64,000 nt of DNA from the NCBI GenBank assembly GCA_963732595.1, contig CAVSZZ010000002.1, positions 868,001 to 932,000 on the forward strand. Direction: 5' to 3'. The stretch comes from JAFGXF01 sp963732595 (GTDB taxonomy: Bacteria; Chloroflexota; Anaerolineae; Anaerolineales; Anaerolineaceae). Every line of letters begins with the position of its first letter. Within the stretch, counting starts at the first letter, position 1. Of the stretch, positions 1 through 9,593 are shown one piece after another. The translations under genes and the position numbers were made by a program. Below the pieces are notes generated by a model. The model saw nothing but the letters and a program-made list of their open reading frames with translations. It made no database searches and was not told where the DNA came from.

Positions 1-480
1 ATATTGCTGACGGTAAGCTTGTGATTGGACTAATAACATCTTCTTCGCAAGGCCATAAGGTGCATTCGTTTCCTCTGGATATCCGATCCATAAGTCATCT
101 TCTTTAAAGGGGACGGGGGTGATCTTGGGGTATGCACACACGGTGCCGATAGCAACGAATTTCTGAACACCGTGTTTCCATGCCTGGTGGATGAGCTGCA
201 CGCCCATCATCAAATTGTCATAGAAGAATTCTGCCGGGTGTTCTCTATTTGCACCAATCCCGCCGACATGCGCAGCAAGATGAATGATGACATCCGGCTT
301 TACACGATTGAATAAACGATCAATTGCCTCAGGATCAACCAGGTTGAATTCCTCAATCGTCGGGATAAAAATATCCTGTGCGCCGCGATTCTTCAATTTC
401 TGAATGACAAAATTACCCAGAAATCCGACACCACCCGTGACGACCACTTTTTTATTATTCCAGAAAGTTGTCTCAGTCAT
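1..480 (-). CDS. fcl: GDP-L-fucose synthase (N-terminal part; gene runs off the window)
   Basis: Only the first 160 codons are inside the window; the 3' end lies before base 1. The protein opens with an extended-SDR Rossmann motif (TGGVGFLG around residue 15) and carries HLAAHVGGIGAN, typical of the GDP-4-keto-6-deoxymannose 3,5-epimerase/4-reductase family. The Ser-Tyr-Lys signature appears as GTVCAYPK and YGLAKK. The enzyme makes GDP-L-fucose for surface glycans. The ATG at 478-480 lies 12 bp after the stop of the next epimerase, so it is the last visible gene of the polysaccharide operon. Family assignment is secure; the missing C-terminus prevents a length check. Confidence 0.9.
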   Translation of the reverse strand, partial: MTETTFWNNKKVVVTGGVGFLGNFVIQKLKNRGAQDIFIPTIEEFNLVDPEAIDRLFNRVKPDVIIHLAAHVGGIGANREHPAEFFYDNLMMGVQLIHQAWKHGVQKFVAIGTVCAYPKITPVPFKEDDLWIGYPEETNAPYGLAKKMLLVQSQAYRQQY

Positions 481-492
481 GGAAGTTTATCC

Positions 493-1515
493 TCACTTTA
501 TGATCAAATCTGCATTGCGATAACGTCTGTCCAGTGGATTGCTGATGACCCCGGTCTTCAATGCCTGGGTCAACTCACGGATCCCATCATCAACAGTAAG
601 ATTGGTTTTGAATCCAAGCGCCTGATTCAAACGCTCGAATGACACATGAATATCACGTATGTCCCCCCCAAAAGTCAGATCCTTATAGCTGACGTCAATC
701 TCTGGGAAGCGTTTGATGATCAAAGCCACAATTTCATCTTTCGTATAGTTCCCGGTATCGGTTCCAAGGTTATAGATGAGTTGTGGTAACACATCCCTCG
801 TTGCCTGTCCTCCCGCAATCAGGCAACGAACTACATCAAAAACATGAATAAAGGAACGTGAATAGCCTCGCTGGTAAATGATGAGTTCACGAGTCAGATG
901 AGCATCCAAAACAAATTGATTGATGATTAAATCAAAACGCATACGGGGGGATAATCCATATAAGGTTGCCAAACGGAAAATCAAGGGCTTTAATACGGAA
1001 TTCTCAGTCTGGGCCAATAGCCACTCTTCTGCCGCGACCTTGGTTTCAGCATACAAAGAATGTGGATTCAATGGAGAATCTTCAGTTAAGACATTATCTT
1101 TCTCAGATTGACCATACACACTGTAAGTCGATGAAAATATAAATTTTTGTACTCCCAGAGCCTCTGCTTGATCATAAGTCCGTTTTACTGCTTCCACATT
1201 GTAAGCAAACGCTGCCTGACGGCCCACCGCCTGACAGGCAGGAAATCCAACAATTGCAGAAAGGTGAATTAGAACAGATGGTCGTTGCCAATCTGTTCTA
1301 ATCGCTTGTCGGAGTGTGCCGGGTTCACACAGATCCCCTTTTATAAAGTTAAAACCGGTATGCTTGGTAAAACCAAGCAGCGATTCGCCTCCGAATAAAA
1401 GGTTGTCAATTACAGTTACCTGATTTCCCTGCCGCAGCAATTCTGCAGTTAACATCGAACCGATATACCCCGCCCCCCCGGTTACAATCACATGTCGAGA
1501 TTCAGGCTTGGCCAT
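493..1515 (-). CDS. NAD-dependent epimerase/dehydratase (extended SDR)
   Basis: 340 residues. TGGAGYIGS at residues 12-20 is the dinucleotide-binding loop; FSSTYSVYG supplies the catalytic serine and LYAETK (about residue 157) the YxxxK pair. It should act on a nucleotide-activated sugar as an epimerase or dehydratase; the substrate cannot be read from the sequence. The ATG at 1513-1515 has an upstream AAAGGA at suitable spacing and overlaps the end of the winged-helix gene by 14 bp, so the two are translationally linked. It lies between the regulator and the GDP-fucose synthase in the polysaccharide operon. Confidence 0.85.
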   Translation of the reverse strand: MAKPESRHVIVTGGAGYIGSMLTAELLRQGNQVTVIDNLLFGGESLLGFTKHTGFNFIKGDLCEPGTLRQAIRTDWQRPSVLIHLSAIVGFPACQAVGRQAAFAYNVEAVKRTYDQAEALGVQKFIFSSTYSVYGQSEKDNVLTEDSPLNPHSLYAETKVAAEEWLLAQTENSVLKPLIFRLATLYGLSPRMRFDLIINQFVLDAHLTRELIIYQRGYSRSFIHVFDVVRCLIAGGQATRDVLPQLIYNLGTDTGNYTKDEIVALIIKRFPEIDVSYKDLTFGGDIRDIHVSFERLNQALGFKTNLTVDDGIRELTQALKTGVISNPLDRRYRNADLIIK

Positions 1516-2047
1516 ACGGTCCTTTCAGAGACACCTTCAACCCCTGGACCATGATTGTTGGGGCACTATTATCATCAATTATGAGGATGGACTGCTCCAT
1601 ACAGGTTAAACGGCATACATCGGCCACGTCGCCTTCACCGATCAACCGGACAGAATTAAATCCCTCCGATCGTACCTGGGAAATAAGTGTGTTTACTCTT
1701 TCCCGGGTTGACCGATACAAGCTGAACTGGTTTTGGATGTAATCAATGGTCAGCCGTGCTCTGAGGGATATTCCTTCGGGCGTTATGATATAGCGCAGCT
1801 TTTTTCGTTCTGCGCGCTTAACCTTGACATACCCCTTGTTGACCAAGCGCTTGAGGTGCCAGTTGATTGTTCCGACAGCGACACCGACATCCCCCGCGAG
1901 CGACGCTTGAGTTGCATCCGGGTTTTGTTCGATTTGCTCAAGAATGACCAAATCGCGAGCATTTTCTACATAAGGGCTTAATTCAATATTCAACTGTTGA
2001 ATTATAAACCCTAATTGGGCGCCGTCAAGTTTATTGATTAACGGCAA
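1502..2047 (-). CDS. Winged-helix transcriptional regulator with uncharacterised C-terminal domain
   Basis: 181 residues. Residues about 25-85 form a winged helix of the MarR/ArsR type: the helix-turn-helix is in the TQASLAGDVGVAVGTINWHL stretch, followed by a basic wing (KVKRAERKKLRY). The remaining 90 residues contain two cysteines and end in a hydrophobic segment plus VQGLKVSLKGPYG; I do not recognise this part. The start is a TTG at 2045-2047, overlapping the stop of the preceding membrane-protein gene; there is no internal ATG. Position inside the glycan operon suggests it regulates that operon or senses one of its intermediates, which is inference. Confidence 0.7.
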   Translation of the reverse strand: MPLINKLDGAQLGFIIQQLNIELSPYVENARDLVILEQIEQNPDATQASLAGDVGVAVGTINWHLKRLVNKGYVKVKRAERKKLRYIITPEGISLRARLTIDYIQNQFSLYRSTRERVNTLISQVRSEGFNSVRLIGEGDVADVCRLTCMEQSILIIDDNSAPTIMVQGLKVSLKGPYGQA

Positions 2048-4054
2048 CCAGACAGATCAATCAACCACCGGGCGCTCTGTAAATAAAATTCGGGCTCGGT
2101 CATATAACTCGCACACCCATATTCAAGCTCTTCACGGGTAGCAGCTGGGATCTTCTGCCACCAAATATCATCCATATAGATATATTGGAAACCAGCCTCT
2201 AGAACCTTGCTTGGATCAGGGTCATCAATTAAGTCCGGCCACCCAGGCAGAGGGTCATAAACAGACACATAAGCCCTTACCGCACGGCCAAATATTGTCA
2301 CCGCCCGAAATGGCACTCTATCCAAGATTTGGACATCTTCTGGAAGTTGGTCATAGTATTTGCGAGCAAAACGTGCATCAGCAGGATTTATAAAGTAGGT
2401 ATTCTGAGGATTTGGCATCGAAGTCAATTGCACACCAAAAATGATCAGGGATCCAAAGACCGATAAGCCAAAAAAAGACATTATTAGATTGCGCATCCGC
2501 TGACCTCTGTTTATTGCCACCCGCCACAATAGTGGTACACAGATCACCAGCCATAACCACAACCCGGTCGCCGGCAATCGGGTTGTCGAGCGATCAACCC
2601 CATATGCAATAAAAAATGGGAAAAGTATCAATAGGACCCCACCAATGCCAAGGCTGGCGGTAATCCAATCGCCTCTTCTTACGCAACGGAAGGAATAATA
2701 AACTGCCAGCGGGCCCAGCAACAAAATGGGTCCTAGTTCGACAACCAGTGTGAGGAACTCCAACGGCTTGAACAGGGACAAAACACCAAGGTGTGCAGTA
2801 TACAAACCTGGTGGCCAACGCAGGGAGAACTGATAGACATTACTGGATTGCGCAGCGACATCCCCCAACAACCGACCGAGGAAACTGCGCACGGTCTCGG
2901 TGATGAATCCACCTTGAAATGCACTTAATAGGGCACTAATGACCAACACCCCAGCCCAGTAAAGAATTTGTAGGCGGTCTGGCTGTTCCAATTGTTTATA
3001 TTTATTAATCAGGGTGATACCAAGGATGATCAGAAGTGCAATCCAGACAAACGTAAACATGTTTTCGGCGCCTAAGGCCATGACCGCGAATATCATCGAA
3101 AGGACGACCATGGCAGAAACACCAATCCTTTTATGACCCACCAGAAGTAATAGGACCAGAGCGATCACATAAGGTATGGCTCCAGAGTGCCCCAACACGG
3201 ATATGACCGGTGTAAAAATACCGTTGTGATATGCAAATGGAAAAGGAACAAGCCCCTGACCAGCCATGGCCATCGGGACTGGCGATGACGGTCGCAAAAT
3301 CGCTTCCAATATCCGTTGCGCTATTCACCAACGTCAGGTCTTCCTGGATTTTGATGAGGGTGGAGTAAGGCAGAAACAGGAAAAGCCATCGGGTACCGCT
3401 GGCCAGGGTCAATAAGATAGATCCAAGGGTTGCGGCCACGTTGCTGCGGGTCAGTCGCTTCACATATATCCATCCAAGAACAATTGTTAAAGCTATGGCA
3501 ATCGCTTTGGTTAAATCCCATGCACTCCACGGCAACAGGCGTGCCTGTTGGATCAAACTGGCCGCCCACACTTGCAGTCCGTAGTGATAAGCAAAGTAGA
3601 AATCTGGATCAAGGTAGAAATGTGGCGGAATATCGCCTGTGCCCATGATCGATATCATCGGAAGCTGTTCAAAATCATCAAACAATCCCAATCCAAGCTG
3701 AATGGCAAAAAACAACCAGGATAGAAGTCCGAGAGCCAGTATTTGACGCCAGCTCTGCAGGTCATTCTTATCCAACCATGGTCGCTGTTTTGATCGCCAG
3801 GCAGACAAAATACCAAAGGCCAGGATGATCAATGCTGACGACCAGTAAGCCCATCCACCTTCGAATATGTGAGCAAATAGATTTGCACACCCGATGAAGA
3901 GCAGGAAGCCGGTCGCAATCCCAACCATCAACCGTTCCTCGCTTCTTAACTTGAAAACGTGTGACACAATCAGCCACCCGCCCACCGACCAGACGAGACA
4001 CTCCAAAACAAACAGGGCTATGGATGTGGGTTCAAATGAAATTAACCAATACAT
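2038..4054 (-). pseudogene. GT-C-like multispanning membrane protein, split by a one-base frameshift
   Basis: Two overlapping reading frames make one protein of about 670 residues. The first half starts at the ATG at 4052-4054 and reads well to about base 3,280 (IGSDFATVIAS); beyond that it becomes nonsense up to its stop at 3131. The second half reads sensibly from about base 3,275 (MAMAGQGLVPFPF) down to 2038 and has no credible start of its own, only a TTG in the overlap. Dropping one C from the CCC run near 3,275-3,285 restores a continuous frame. Both halves have many membrane helices and a soluble C-terminal tail, as in GT-C glycosyltransferases or O-antigen assembly proteins. It is a real gene with an interruption; whether the lesion is biological is undecided. 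Confidence 0.7.
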
Positions 4055-4072
4055 AAGTTTCTTCCTAACAGA

Positions 4073-6034
4073 TTAGGGGATCGGCTCAGACACGACCACC
4101 CCTGTATTTGGTAGCCGTATGCTCTCATGATAATACTTACGAATCAATGCTGTCACCCAGGTTGTCCAGGCATTATTCTCCTCGGAGAACATATACTGCT
4201 CATCCTGAATGGTCATGGATAAAGGCTCAGAAACGATCAAAGCAAATCGGTGCGACTTTAAATCCTTTTCAAATTGGTCGAAATAAGTCTGATTACCTGC
4301 CATCGCCATTTCCATCAGAAAAACCACTTCATAGTCCGGGACCAGTGTCACATCATGAACATAATTGAAGGTGACAAAATGCCGTTGCGAGATAAAAAGA
4401 ATCTGTCGGTTTGCAGATGGTGTGGCATCGATAATTCCCTGAAGCTTTTCCAGATCTTGAGTAACAGGCTGGTTATCAAAACGCTTTATTTCACTATCCA
4501 TCTGAATAACAGAGATGATTGGAATTAGTATAAGAAAAGAAGTAATGATCCAATGAATGGGTCGTGGATTATATGAGGTTTTAACTTCCGGCACAATACG
4601 GTCGAAATAGAAATATACAGCGGCAACCAGTAAAAATACCAGGAACGCATCCATGTTGTGCAAGTTACTGCCACCACCTATCTTGACGCTTACCACGATT
4701 CCCCCCGCAAAGAACACTATCAGCAAGGCTAACAGCATCATTCCCCGTTCCTGATGAATCCCCCCACGATAATGCCTGTATTTTAGGAATAGCATAAACA
4801 GAATTGGCAGGCTTACCAGTGCGATAGAATTCAGGATTCCATCTGGATACGTGATGTTAGGAAACAAGCGATACCAAAGCAAGGCAGAAGTGAAACTCGT
4901 TCCGAAATTGGACAACGGATTATTGGAAAGGCTGATGTATGCGGTCTCTGCCAGGAACGCAGCCACAAAGCCCGATAGAGACCAAATGGCAGGCCATAAC
5001 CAATACTGCAGAAAACTCTTGCCTGAGCGGGGCATCTCAAGTATATAGAGCATCACCGCCAGCAAACCTGGTACCGGGAACCAATTGACCCGGCTGATAC
5101 CTGCCCAGACTGAGGCGAAAAGCACAACAAAAAGGGATCGGATTGGTTTCCGCACGGAAAAACAGGATGCAACGATGATCACACACACCATCAAATGATA
5201 GTAGACTGGTCCCTGATTAAGGAAAAGATATCCCCAGATCACGACCATCACACGCAATAACACCGGCTTAATTTTCAACCGGCGGGTGATGAGCAGGCTG
5301 CCCATCAGTGGCAGGACCAGCCATAGGATGACCTGCCAAGCGCGATGAACCCAAATTGGCAATCCCGGTATCAGGAATGGTATGGACTGAAGCAGGTATC
5401 TTGATGGATGCAGACTGGATAATGGGGCAGACACACCGTATACCGAGTCAGAGAAGAACAACGAGGCATAATAATAACGGCTCGCTTCTGACCATCCCAT
5501 GGAGGTCATTTGGGTACTGATGTCTGGTATATAAAGCGCAACTCGATCCACCAAGGCATAAGACAAAGCGGTCATTGCCACAATGCCAACATCTGAATAC
5601 CCGGGTAAAACGGCGCGAAGAAAGATCGAGCCGAGAAGGACCAGATGAGCAAAGATCCAAAGACGTGTGAGCATGAAGTCAAAATCGGGTAGCCATGAAC
5701 TCAATACCAGAACAGGAAACACAAGACCCAATAAAATGAAACACGCCCAGGATAAGAACGGGGCTTTACGTATGGACTGGATTATCCGAGAAGGGATTTG
5801 TAATACCCGCATCATGCTATTCTGGTAGGTTAGTACCAGTGCAGCAATATCCATTAAGGCAACCACCACTACAGGGCTGATCTGTTGTAAACGCGAGCCG
5901 GAAAAGGAGCCCAGCAATGACCCCATGCCATGGTAGCGGGGGAACTGATAGATTATGGTGTATATGCTAATAACCAGGGAGATCAGTGCGATGATCCTGA
6001 TACTCACCAGGTGGTTTCTGCCATCTGTCTTCAT
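4073..6034 (-). CDS. Large integral membrane protein of the polysaccharide locus (GT-C-like)
   Basis: 653 residues from the ATG at 6032-6034 (MKTDGRNHLV). The open frame extends upstream to a GTG at 6121, but that stretch overlaps the upstream gene and looks non-coding, so the ATG is preferred. I count about a dozen hydrophobic helices and a soluble C-terminal domain after about residue 510. This architecture matches lipid-linked-sugar glycosyltransferases of the GT-C fold, but I see no diagnostic motif, so the enzymatic role is inferred only from size, topology and neighbours. It lies 18 bp upstream of the frameshifted membrane gene, which has a similar architecture. Confidence 0.7.
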   Translation of the reverse strand: MKTDGRNHLVSIRIIALISLVISIYTIIYQFPRYHGMGSLLGSFSGSRLQQISPVVVVALMDIAALVLTYQNSMMRVLQIPSRIIQSIRKAPFLSWACFILLGLVFPVLVLSSWLPDFDFMLTRLWIFAHLVLLGSIFLRAVLPGYSDVGIVAMTALSYALVDRVALYIPDISTQMTSMGWSEASRYYYASLFFSDSVYGVSAPLSSLHPSRYLLQSIPFLIPGLPIWVHRAWQVILWLVLPLMGSLLITRRLKIKPVLLRVMVVIWGYLFLNQGPVYYHLMVCVIIVASCFSVRKPIRSLFVVLFASVWAGISRVNWFPVPGLLAVMLYILEMPRSGKSFLQYWLWPAIWSLSGFVAAFLAETAYISLSNNPLSNFGTSFTSALLWYRLFPNITYPDGILNSIALVSLPILFMLFLKYRHYRGGIHQERGMMLLALLIVFFAGGIVVSVKIGGGSNLHNMDAFLVFLLVAAVYFYFDRIVPEVKTSYNPRPIHWIITSFLILIPIISVIQMDSEIKRFDNQPVTQDLEKLQGIIDATPSANRQILFISQRHFVTFNYVHDVTLVPDYEVVFLMEMAMAGNQTYFDQFEKDLKSHRFALIVSEPLSMTIQDEQYMFSEENNAWTTWVTALIRKYYHESIRLPNTGVVVSEPIP

Positions 6035-6080
6035 TGTAATGATTTTACTATCTTTTATCGGGATGTCATTGAGACCAAAT

Positions 6081-7064
6081 TCAGGTGCCCGTACTACCCG
6101 TATGTTCTCCGGCCCCTGCACTTAATATTTCTGGCAATGCTAATGCCCCTGGAAGACTGGCCAGCATATAGAGGAGGCGGATAATGACTGCTATGACTAG
6201 AGCTGAGTCAGATGAAACACCACCAAACTGGGTATAAAGATAAGCGATTGACAACTCCTGGACACCAAGCCCATTGATCGAGACGGGAAGTAAAGTGATG
6301 TAGTAATTGAATATCCACAACCCGGCAACTGCCCACCATGAGATCGTCTGTTGCATACCCATGAACAGCACCCAAATCGTTGTGAAAAGGGCAATCTGGT
6401 GTCCATAAGTCCATAAAAGGGCTTTTAATAAGACTGAAGGCCGCTTGAGCCAGATTGCCAGGGCTTTCATGGTGGAAGCAGCAAAATTACGGCCTTTGGT
6501 ATACCATGATGATATCTTATTCCTGAAACCAATGGCGGCCATGGCCGAAAGTGGTTCCCGGATATATCCAGTCTCGTGGACTGCCAGCAGGTAAGGTAAA
6601 CCAATCGGAAGCAAGCTTGTCATTCCGACCACGCCGATCAGGCGGTCTGCCAGGAGAGATGCGGCGACAATAGGTGGATCAAGATTGCGTTTGACAGCCC
6701 CTGCCAATCGAATGACATCACCTCCGATGGTTGTTGGTAAGAAGTTGGTCGCAAACAAACCTGCAAAAACAAGCCGCAAGGTATCCCGGATTGAAACCTT
6801 TTGGTCAGCACCTCTGAGAAGGGCATACCATCTACCAGCCACTGTTAATCTGGAAATTAGCATTAATACCAGGGCGATCGCAAAATAAGCCCATGGAATG
6901 CTTTGAATTGACCCCCAGATCTCAGCCCAGCCCTGCTTGCTGAGAAGGTAAATCATTAACGCAAGGGAAATTACAGTTCCAAGCCAGCGGAAAAGTGATG
7001 ATCTTGATGCTTTTTCCTGGGACGGTGTTGAGTGGCCCACGTCCGGTTTTGTGAATTTATTCAA
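6081..7064 (-). CDS. Flippase-like membrane protein (UPF0104 / LPG-synthase transmembrane domain family)
   Basis: 327 residues with about eight membrane helices. The family signature is clear: RWYALLRGADQKVS, then FAGLFATNFLPTTIGGDVIRL (residues about 90-115), then LLADRLIGVVG. Such proteins are related to the membrane domain of MprF and to AglD-type proteins that accompany dolichol/undecaprenyl-phosphate sugar transferases. The start is a TTG at 7062-7064 overlapping the last codons of the GT2 gene by 8 bp, which suggests translational coupling. The GT2-UPF0104 pairing is common in lipid-linked glycosylation loci. The molecular function of this family is not firmly established. Confidence 0.8.
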   Translation of the reverse strand: MNKFTKPDVGHSTPSQEKASRSSLFRWLGTVISLALMIYLLSKQGWAEIWGSIQSIPWAYFAIALVLMLISRLTVAGRWYALLRGADQKVSIRDTLRLVFAGLFATNFLPTTIGGDVIRLAGAVKRNLDPPIVAASLLADRLIGVVGMTSLLPIGLPYLLAVHETGYIREPLSAMAAIGFRNKISSWYTKGRNFAASTMKALAIWLKRPSVLLKALLWTYGHQIALFTTIWVLFMGMQQTISWWAVAGLWIFNYYITLLPVSINGLGVQELSIAYLYTQFGGVSSDSALVIAVIIRLLYMLASLPGALALPEILSAGAGEHTGSTGT

Positions 7065-8016
7065 CCGTTTTTTTCAGATTCAACAGTTTTCGGACAGTGT
7101 AGGTCGCTTTTTTCTGGGACTCATGATAGGTGCGGACAAGGAGCTCGGCTATCAAACCCAGGAGAATGGATTGGACTCCAAGGATGAACAGCATTACACT
7201 CATCTGCAACAACGGCGAGCGCACGATATGTTCGCCAGCTACCAACCGATTGATTACCAGGAAAATAACAAGTGTAAAGCTGATACCCATCATAATTAAT
7301 CCCAGGCCCCCAAACAAGTAATTGGGCTTGAATCCATAAGAACTCAGGAACTTAACTGTCATGAGGTCCAGAATAACCTTTGTGGTCCGTTCCAGTCCGT
7401 ATTTGGCTTTCCCATATTTACGTGCATGGTGGTTGACCCGAATTTCGATAATCTTGGCGCCCACACTAGCTGCATATACCGGGATGAAGCGATGCATTTC
7501 ACCATACAAACGAAAACCCGACAAGATATTTCGACGGTAAGCTTTCAAGGTGCAACCATAATCGTGTAAATGTACTCCTGTTATCCAGGAAATCAAAGCA
7601 TTTGCGATTCTGGACGGCAGTACCCGCAATAAAAAAGCATCCTTACGCTCGTGCCGCCATCCACTGACCACATCGTAACCCTCATCAATTTTGGAAACCA
7701 GGTTGGGGATGTCTGCTGGATCATTTTGAAGGTCAGCATCCATCATCACAACAATATCCCCTCTGGCATGGTCTATCCCCGCGGCAATAGCTGTGGTCTG
7801 ACCGAAATTCCTTCGCAACAGAATGACCTTGGCGAACTTGGGGTCCTTAATAGCAAGCTTCTCAAGCGCCTCCGCGCTTTTATCCTGAGAGCCATCATCA
7901 ACCAGGATCATCTCCCAGGTGTATTTAACTTCCTTAAGAGCCTGGTGAACCGCCTTATGCAATAGGGGAATATTCTTTTCCTCATTATAGACCGGGATCA
8001 CAATAGATAATTTCAT
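7057..8016 (-). CDS. DPM1-type family 2 glycosyltransferase (polyprenyl-phosphate sugar transferase)
   Basis: 319 residues. The N-terminus has the GT-A motifs SIVIPVYNEE, ILVDDGSQDKS and the metal-binding MMDADLQNDP. Two C-terminal membrane helices (about 230-250 and 265-285) are typical of GtrB/ArnC-like enzymes that move a sugar from a nucleotide donor to polyprenyl phosphate on the cytoplasmic face. I chose the ATG at 8014-8016 over the TTG two codons upstream because GGAG lies 8 nt before it. Its product would feed the GT-C-like membrane transferases in the same operon. Sugar specificity is unknown. Confidence 0.9.
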   Translation of the reverse strand: MKLSIVIPVYNEEKNIPLLHKAVHQALKEVKYTWEMILVDDGSQDKSAEALEKLAIKDPKFAKVILLRRNFGQTTAIAAGIDHARGDIVVMMDADLQNDPADIPNLVSKIDEGYDVVSGWRHERKDAFLLRVLPSRIANALISWITGVHLHDYGCTLKAYRRNILSGFRLYGEMHRFIPVYAASVGAKIIEIRVNHHARKYGKAKYGLERTTKVILDLMTVKFLSSYGFKPNYLFGGLGLIMMGISFTLVIFLVINRLVAGEHIVRSPLLQMSVMLFILGVQSILLGLIAELLVRTYHESQKKATYTVRKLLNLKKTVE

Positions 8017-8044
8017 AGACAATCTCCATAAGGACGGTCTGAGG

Positions 8045-9589
8045 TCAGCCGCTTAAAGCTCTCTTTTTCTTTATTCTATCCCAAACAACACCCCCGATGA
8101 GAACAGAGACAGCAATGCCTGCCACCCATAATAACATCTGTTCGAAGGGCAATCTTCCGACAATCTGGTAATACCGGCTGATGTACCATTCCAGGAAGAA
8201 TCCTAAAAATATCATCTCGATCAGATAGAAACGTCCTAACCAGGCATCCTTGTTCTTTCTTGCATAATCCCATGCCCATCCGCACAGCAAGGCAATATAC
8301 ACAAGAAAGATCGAACGGTATCGCGGATTGTCCCAATCATCTCCGCCAGCGCGGGTGGATGATACCAGTAACCAGATGACCGTGCAGATGGAGAGCCACA
8401 CCAGAACGCGACGATCTGCAGGATCCTTTGCTTTCCATACCACGATTAGAGCGTAGATAAGTAATGCGGCAATCCCATACCAACCGATACCCCGAGCAAC
8501 GGCAATGGTTCGCCAAATAGGCACACTGGCATCCACGATGGCCGCCGGCAGGACCGGCCGGGTCAGTCCATAAGCGATCACAAATGGAATCTGCAACTTT
8601 TCTGGTATGGATTCAAATACATATTGAACACGCCCTGAAGTTTCGATAGTATCAATGATGTCCCAATTACTTGAACTAACCAACCAGCTCCACGATAAAA
8701 CAGCCATTAATAAGACGGCCAGGATGATGCCAATCCAGGCAAGCACTTCCGGTTTTCGATTTCCTTGTTTCGGTAGCCTGTCCCATATGAACCAGCCTGC
8801 TAATACCGCCAATGCAGGTGCGGCAACCCGAAAGGAGATTAACAGTAGAACAATTATAGATAAGGAGATCGCCACGGCGGCATAACTGCGCTTTTCTTTC
8901 CAATGGACCACGCCCCAGAATGCGAGTGCGGTCCCAAGGACCAGGTATGGCTCTCTCATTTGAGATGCTCCGAATAACATGGCATCCGGGTAAAAGGCAA
9001 CCAACCCGGAAGCCACGGTGGCAACCCTCAAACCCCACCGTTTATCAGCTCCGGACCAAACAAAAGCCACAGCCAGGGATCCCGCCAGCGCCGTCACCAA
9101 CATGATCAGGTGCGGCCGGTGGAGATCTGTACTCAGTCCTCGGTAGACAAGCGCGCTTAAGGACAATAATCCACCATACTGATCACCCACAAATTCATTC
9201 CCGAATGCAGTCAAGAGTGACTGATCGGATTTTGCCAATGCCCAGGCATCATTGTCACGCTTGTAGGCATCATAAAAAAGATATCCGGAATTCTGAACCG
9301 TCTCGTCGAAGCCCCAGACCGGCAAACCAGCCTGAGTTATCACACCGACTATGATCCGAATGAAGAACGCACCTGCCAGGAACCACCCCAAAACCCGATG
9401 GCTCCCAACACATCGCCAGCTTGCATAAAGCAATAAGGTGGCTGCCAGTATGACCAAAGTTGAGACCAGCCAGGCCAAGATCCAATTTGAATCCTTCAAC
9501 AAAAGGGGCAGGGTGGCGCCGATTATCAAGCTGAGTAAAACTAGGATACTACAAGGGACCAGGTGCCTGGTAGAAAATGATTTGGTCAA
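8045..9589 (-). CDS. Multispanning membrane protein, probable GT-C glycosyltransferase
   Basis: 514 residues from a TTG at 9587-9589. An ATG at 9724 would give 559 residues, but that extension overlaps the upstream gene by 131 bp and has no protein character; the TTG is preceded by AGGTGAT and begins just before the first membrane helix. About 11-12 helices are visible, with a large early loop containing FDETVQNSGYLF, reminiscent of the acidic first-loop motif of PMT/ArnT-like enzymes. It is packed between the GT2 and another membrane protein. Enzyme class is inferred from topology and context. Confidence 0.7.
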   Translation of the reverse strand: MTKSFSTRHLVPCSILVLLSLIIGATLPLLLKDSNWILAWLVSTLVILAATLLLYASWRCVGSHRVLGWFLAGAFFIRIIVGVITQAGLPVWGFDETVQNSGYLFYDAYKRDNDAWALAKSDQSLLTAFGNEFVGDQYGGLLSLSALVYRGLSTDLHRPHLIMLVTALAGSLAVAFVWSGADKRWGLRVATVASGLVAFYPDAMLFGASQMREPYLVLGTALAFWGVVHWKEKRSYAAVAISLSIIVLLLISFRVAAPALAVLAGWFIWDRLPKQGNRKPEVLAWIGIILAVLLMAVLSWSWLVSSSNWDIIDTIETSGRVQYVFESIPEKLQIPFVIAYGLTRPVLPAAIVDASVPIWRTIAVARGIGWYGIAALLIYALIVVWKAKDPADRRVLVWLSICTVIWLLVSSTRAGGDDWDNPRYRSIFLVYIALLCGWAWDYARKNKDAWLGRFYLIEMIFLGFFLEWYISRYYQIVGRLPFEQMLLWVAGIAVSVLIGGVVWDRIKKKRALSG

Positions 9590-9593
9590 GCGA

